A stretch of 64,000 nt of DNA from Poecilobothrus nobilitatus (lineage: Eukaryota; Arthropoda; Insecta; Diptera; Dolichopodidae). This document shows positions 62,866 to 64,000 of this stretch, in pieces; the stretch's first letter is position 1, and each line of letters begins with the position of its first letter. The notes beneath the pieces were generated by a model that was not told where the DNA came from, did no database searches, and was given only the letters and a program-made list of their open reading frames with translations. The position numbers and the translations under genes were made by a program. The stretch is from positions 212,400,965-212,464,964 of the forward strand of contig OX352774.1 in NCBI GenBank assembly GCA_947095535.1. Reading direction: 5' to 3'.

Positions 62866-64000
62866 TTTTTTTGAATTTACTCAATTTTATATTAATGAAT
62901 TTTTAGAAAATTGACTGGATTTTGTCATTCTGGATTTTTAAAATCGAGTTTTATTTTTGACCTCTCAATAACAACAACATTGAAACAATACAAAAAAATT
63001 AAAACAAATCATTAGAAAATGGCCGAATTTGACATGTACACATAAATATTATAAAAACAAGAGAAAATTACCCTAATAATTTTCAGGTGTCATGTTAATT
63101 TGTGATTTTATTACTAAAACATAGAATTCATAAAAAAAAAAATAAAATAAAATAAAAAACAAAATAAAAAATTAAGTAAAATGGAAAAGAAAATTACTGC
63201 ATTTTTAAGACTTCTGTATAATATGCATACATTTGTATTGTGAATTAATATCATGTCAATTATGGCTGTCATTTTTGTCTTTGAAGTCTTTTTAACCGTT
63301 TATAGTATTTATAACAGAATTTTTATTGCTGCACTTTTTATAAGTTATCATGCTTATTACAGTGGCATATTAAACATTTTTACAGTGACTTACAAAAAAC
63401 TATAAATAACAATTAATTTTTTAATAATAAAATTGAATAAATTATTTTAAATATCAAATTAATTATAATTTAATAAATAAATAAATTAATAATATTAATT
63501 AAAAATATTGTAAAATTATTTAGAATTAAGAAAAGCATTAGGTAAATGGGTGTACTTTGCTATTTTATGTCATAATCTTTATTAATATTGTTATCAATAG
63601 GATATCTTTAGTAAGGGAAAAAAAATCACAAATAAGAGCTACATCTTTCAATATCAAATAAGAGCATCTTTATGAATTTCAAAATCACAGAATTTTATGT
63701 TTTATAAATAACTTGTAATATTAATAAGGTTTGAAGCTTTAAGAACATTTGTTTTATTTATTATTAAAATAGAGGATTGGGCAAATCAATGTTTGTTTTT
63801 TTAAATCATTGGCAACATTATTGTACAAAAAATTGATTAATAAATAAATAAATAAAAAATATGTATAATTTACAATAAAAATATTCCAAAAATATACAAA
63901 AAAAGGCAAGTTAGTAAGGAATTCATGTATATGTTAGTTGCGTTTTTGTAAAATCATTAAGCTTGTCAGAGATTTTAATAGAGACTTTTGACAAAAATTA

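Larger units (their letters stand above)
47375..64000. other. Intron and/or upstream region of the elB/noc-like gene, no exon recognised
   Basis: About 16.6 kb on the 5' side of the coding exon. I searched by eye for the short family N-terminal exon (a YLxPLPTT-like stretch next to a GT donor on the minus strand) and found none, so that exon is either outside the window or too diverged to see. The interval holds Helentron-like copies or fragments (49768-50130, 55914-56120, 59359-60005, 61325-62865), SINEs (52485-52584, 54307-54455) and an 18-bp perfect palindrome at 48434-48451. The rest is A+T-rich single-copy-looking DNA with homopolymer tracts. Confidence 0.5.

Noticed and set aside
1..64000. 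A new defence, biosynthetic or other multi-gene system
   Set aside because: Only one convincing coding exon exists in the window; everything else is transposon relics or A+T-rich non-coding DNA.

Overview
This is animal, almost certainly insect, genomic DNA. It is extremely A+T-rich (G+C looks like about a fifth by eye, not computed) and full of poly-A/poly-T tracts. It holds one recognisable protein-coding exon and a scatter of degenerate transposons. The exon belongs to an insect gene family (elbow B / no ocelli). The repeats are also insect-like: a tRNA-derived SINE, INE-1/DINE-1-like non-autonomous Helentrons with GTCC microsatellites, and small inverted-repeat elements. A dipteran is plausible from the INE-1-like architecture, but the order cannot be fixed from this window.

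Layout. 1-12254: gene-free A+T-rich DNA with minor repeats. 12255-18062: a SINE, a hAT-type MITE and a palindromic MITE. 18063-27615: gene-free DNA containing two Helentron-like elements (25472-26990, with an internal 443-bp tandem repeat, and about 27351-27612). 27616-36993: two SINEs, a likely LINE reverse-transcriptase remnant (about 32213-32460), a 204-bp inverted-repeat element (35389-35592) and a near-complete Helentron-like element (36213-36993). 37000-45664: a SINE with a target-site duplication, a second copy of the palindromic MITE, and the 3' flank of the gene. 45665-47356, minus strand: a 563-codon terminal coding exon of a NET-family zinc-finger co-repressor. 47357-64000: its upstream side (intron and/or 5' flank), with two more SINEs and four more Helentron-like copies or fragments, one of them near-complete (61325-62865).

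The single gene is a developmental transcription regulator in a large stretch with no other convincing gene, the usual setting of elB and noc in insects. Its first coding exon was not found: the exon opens exactly at a splice acceptor, with the leucine that precedes DAKxSPLALLAQTCS in relatives. No rRNA, functional tRNA, CRISPR array, operon or microbial gene was seen. I found no convincing new biological system. The most useful observations are the structured repeat families, whose ends and target-site duplications can be defined here, and a few unexplained short duplications, palindromes and one codon-balanced short ORF.
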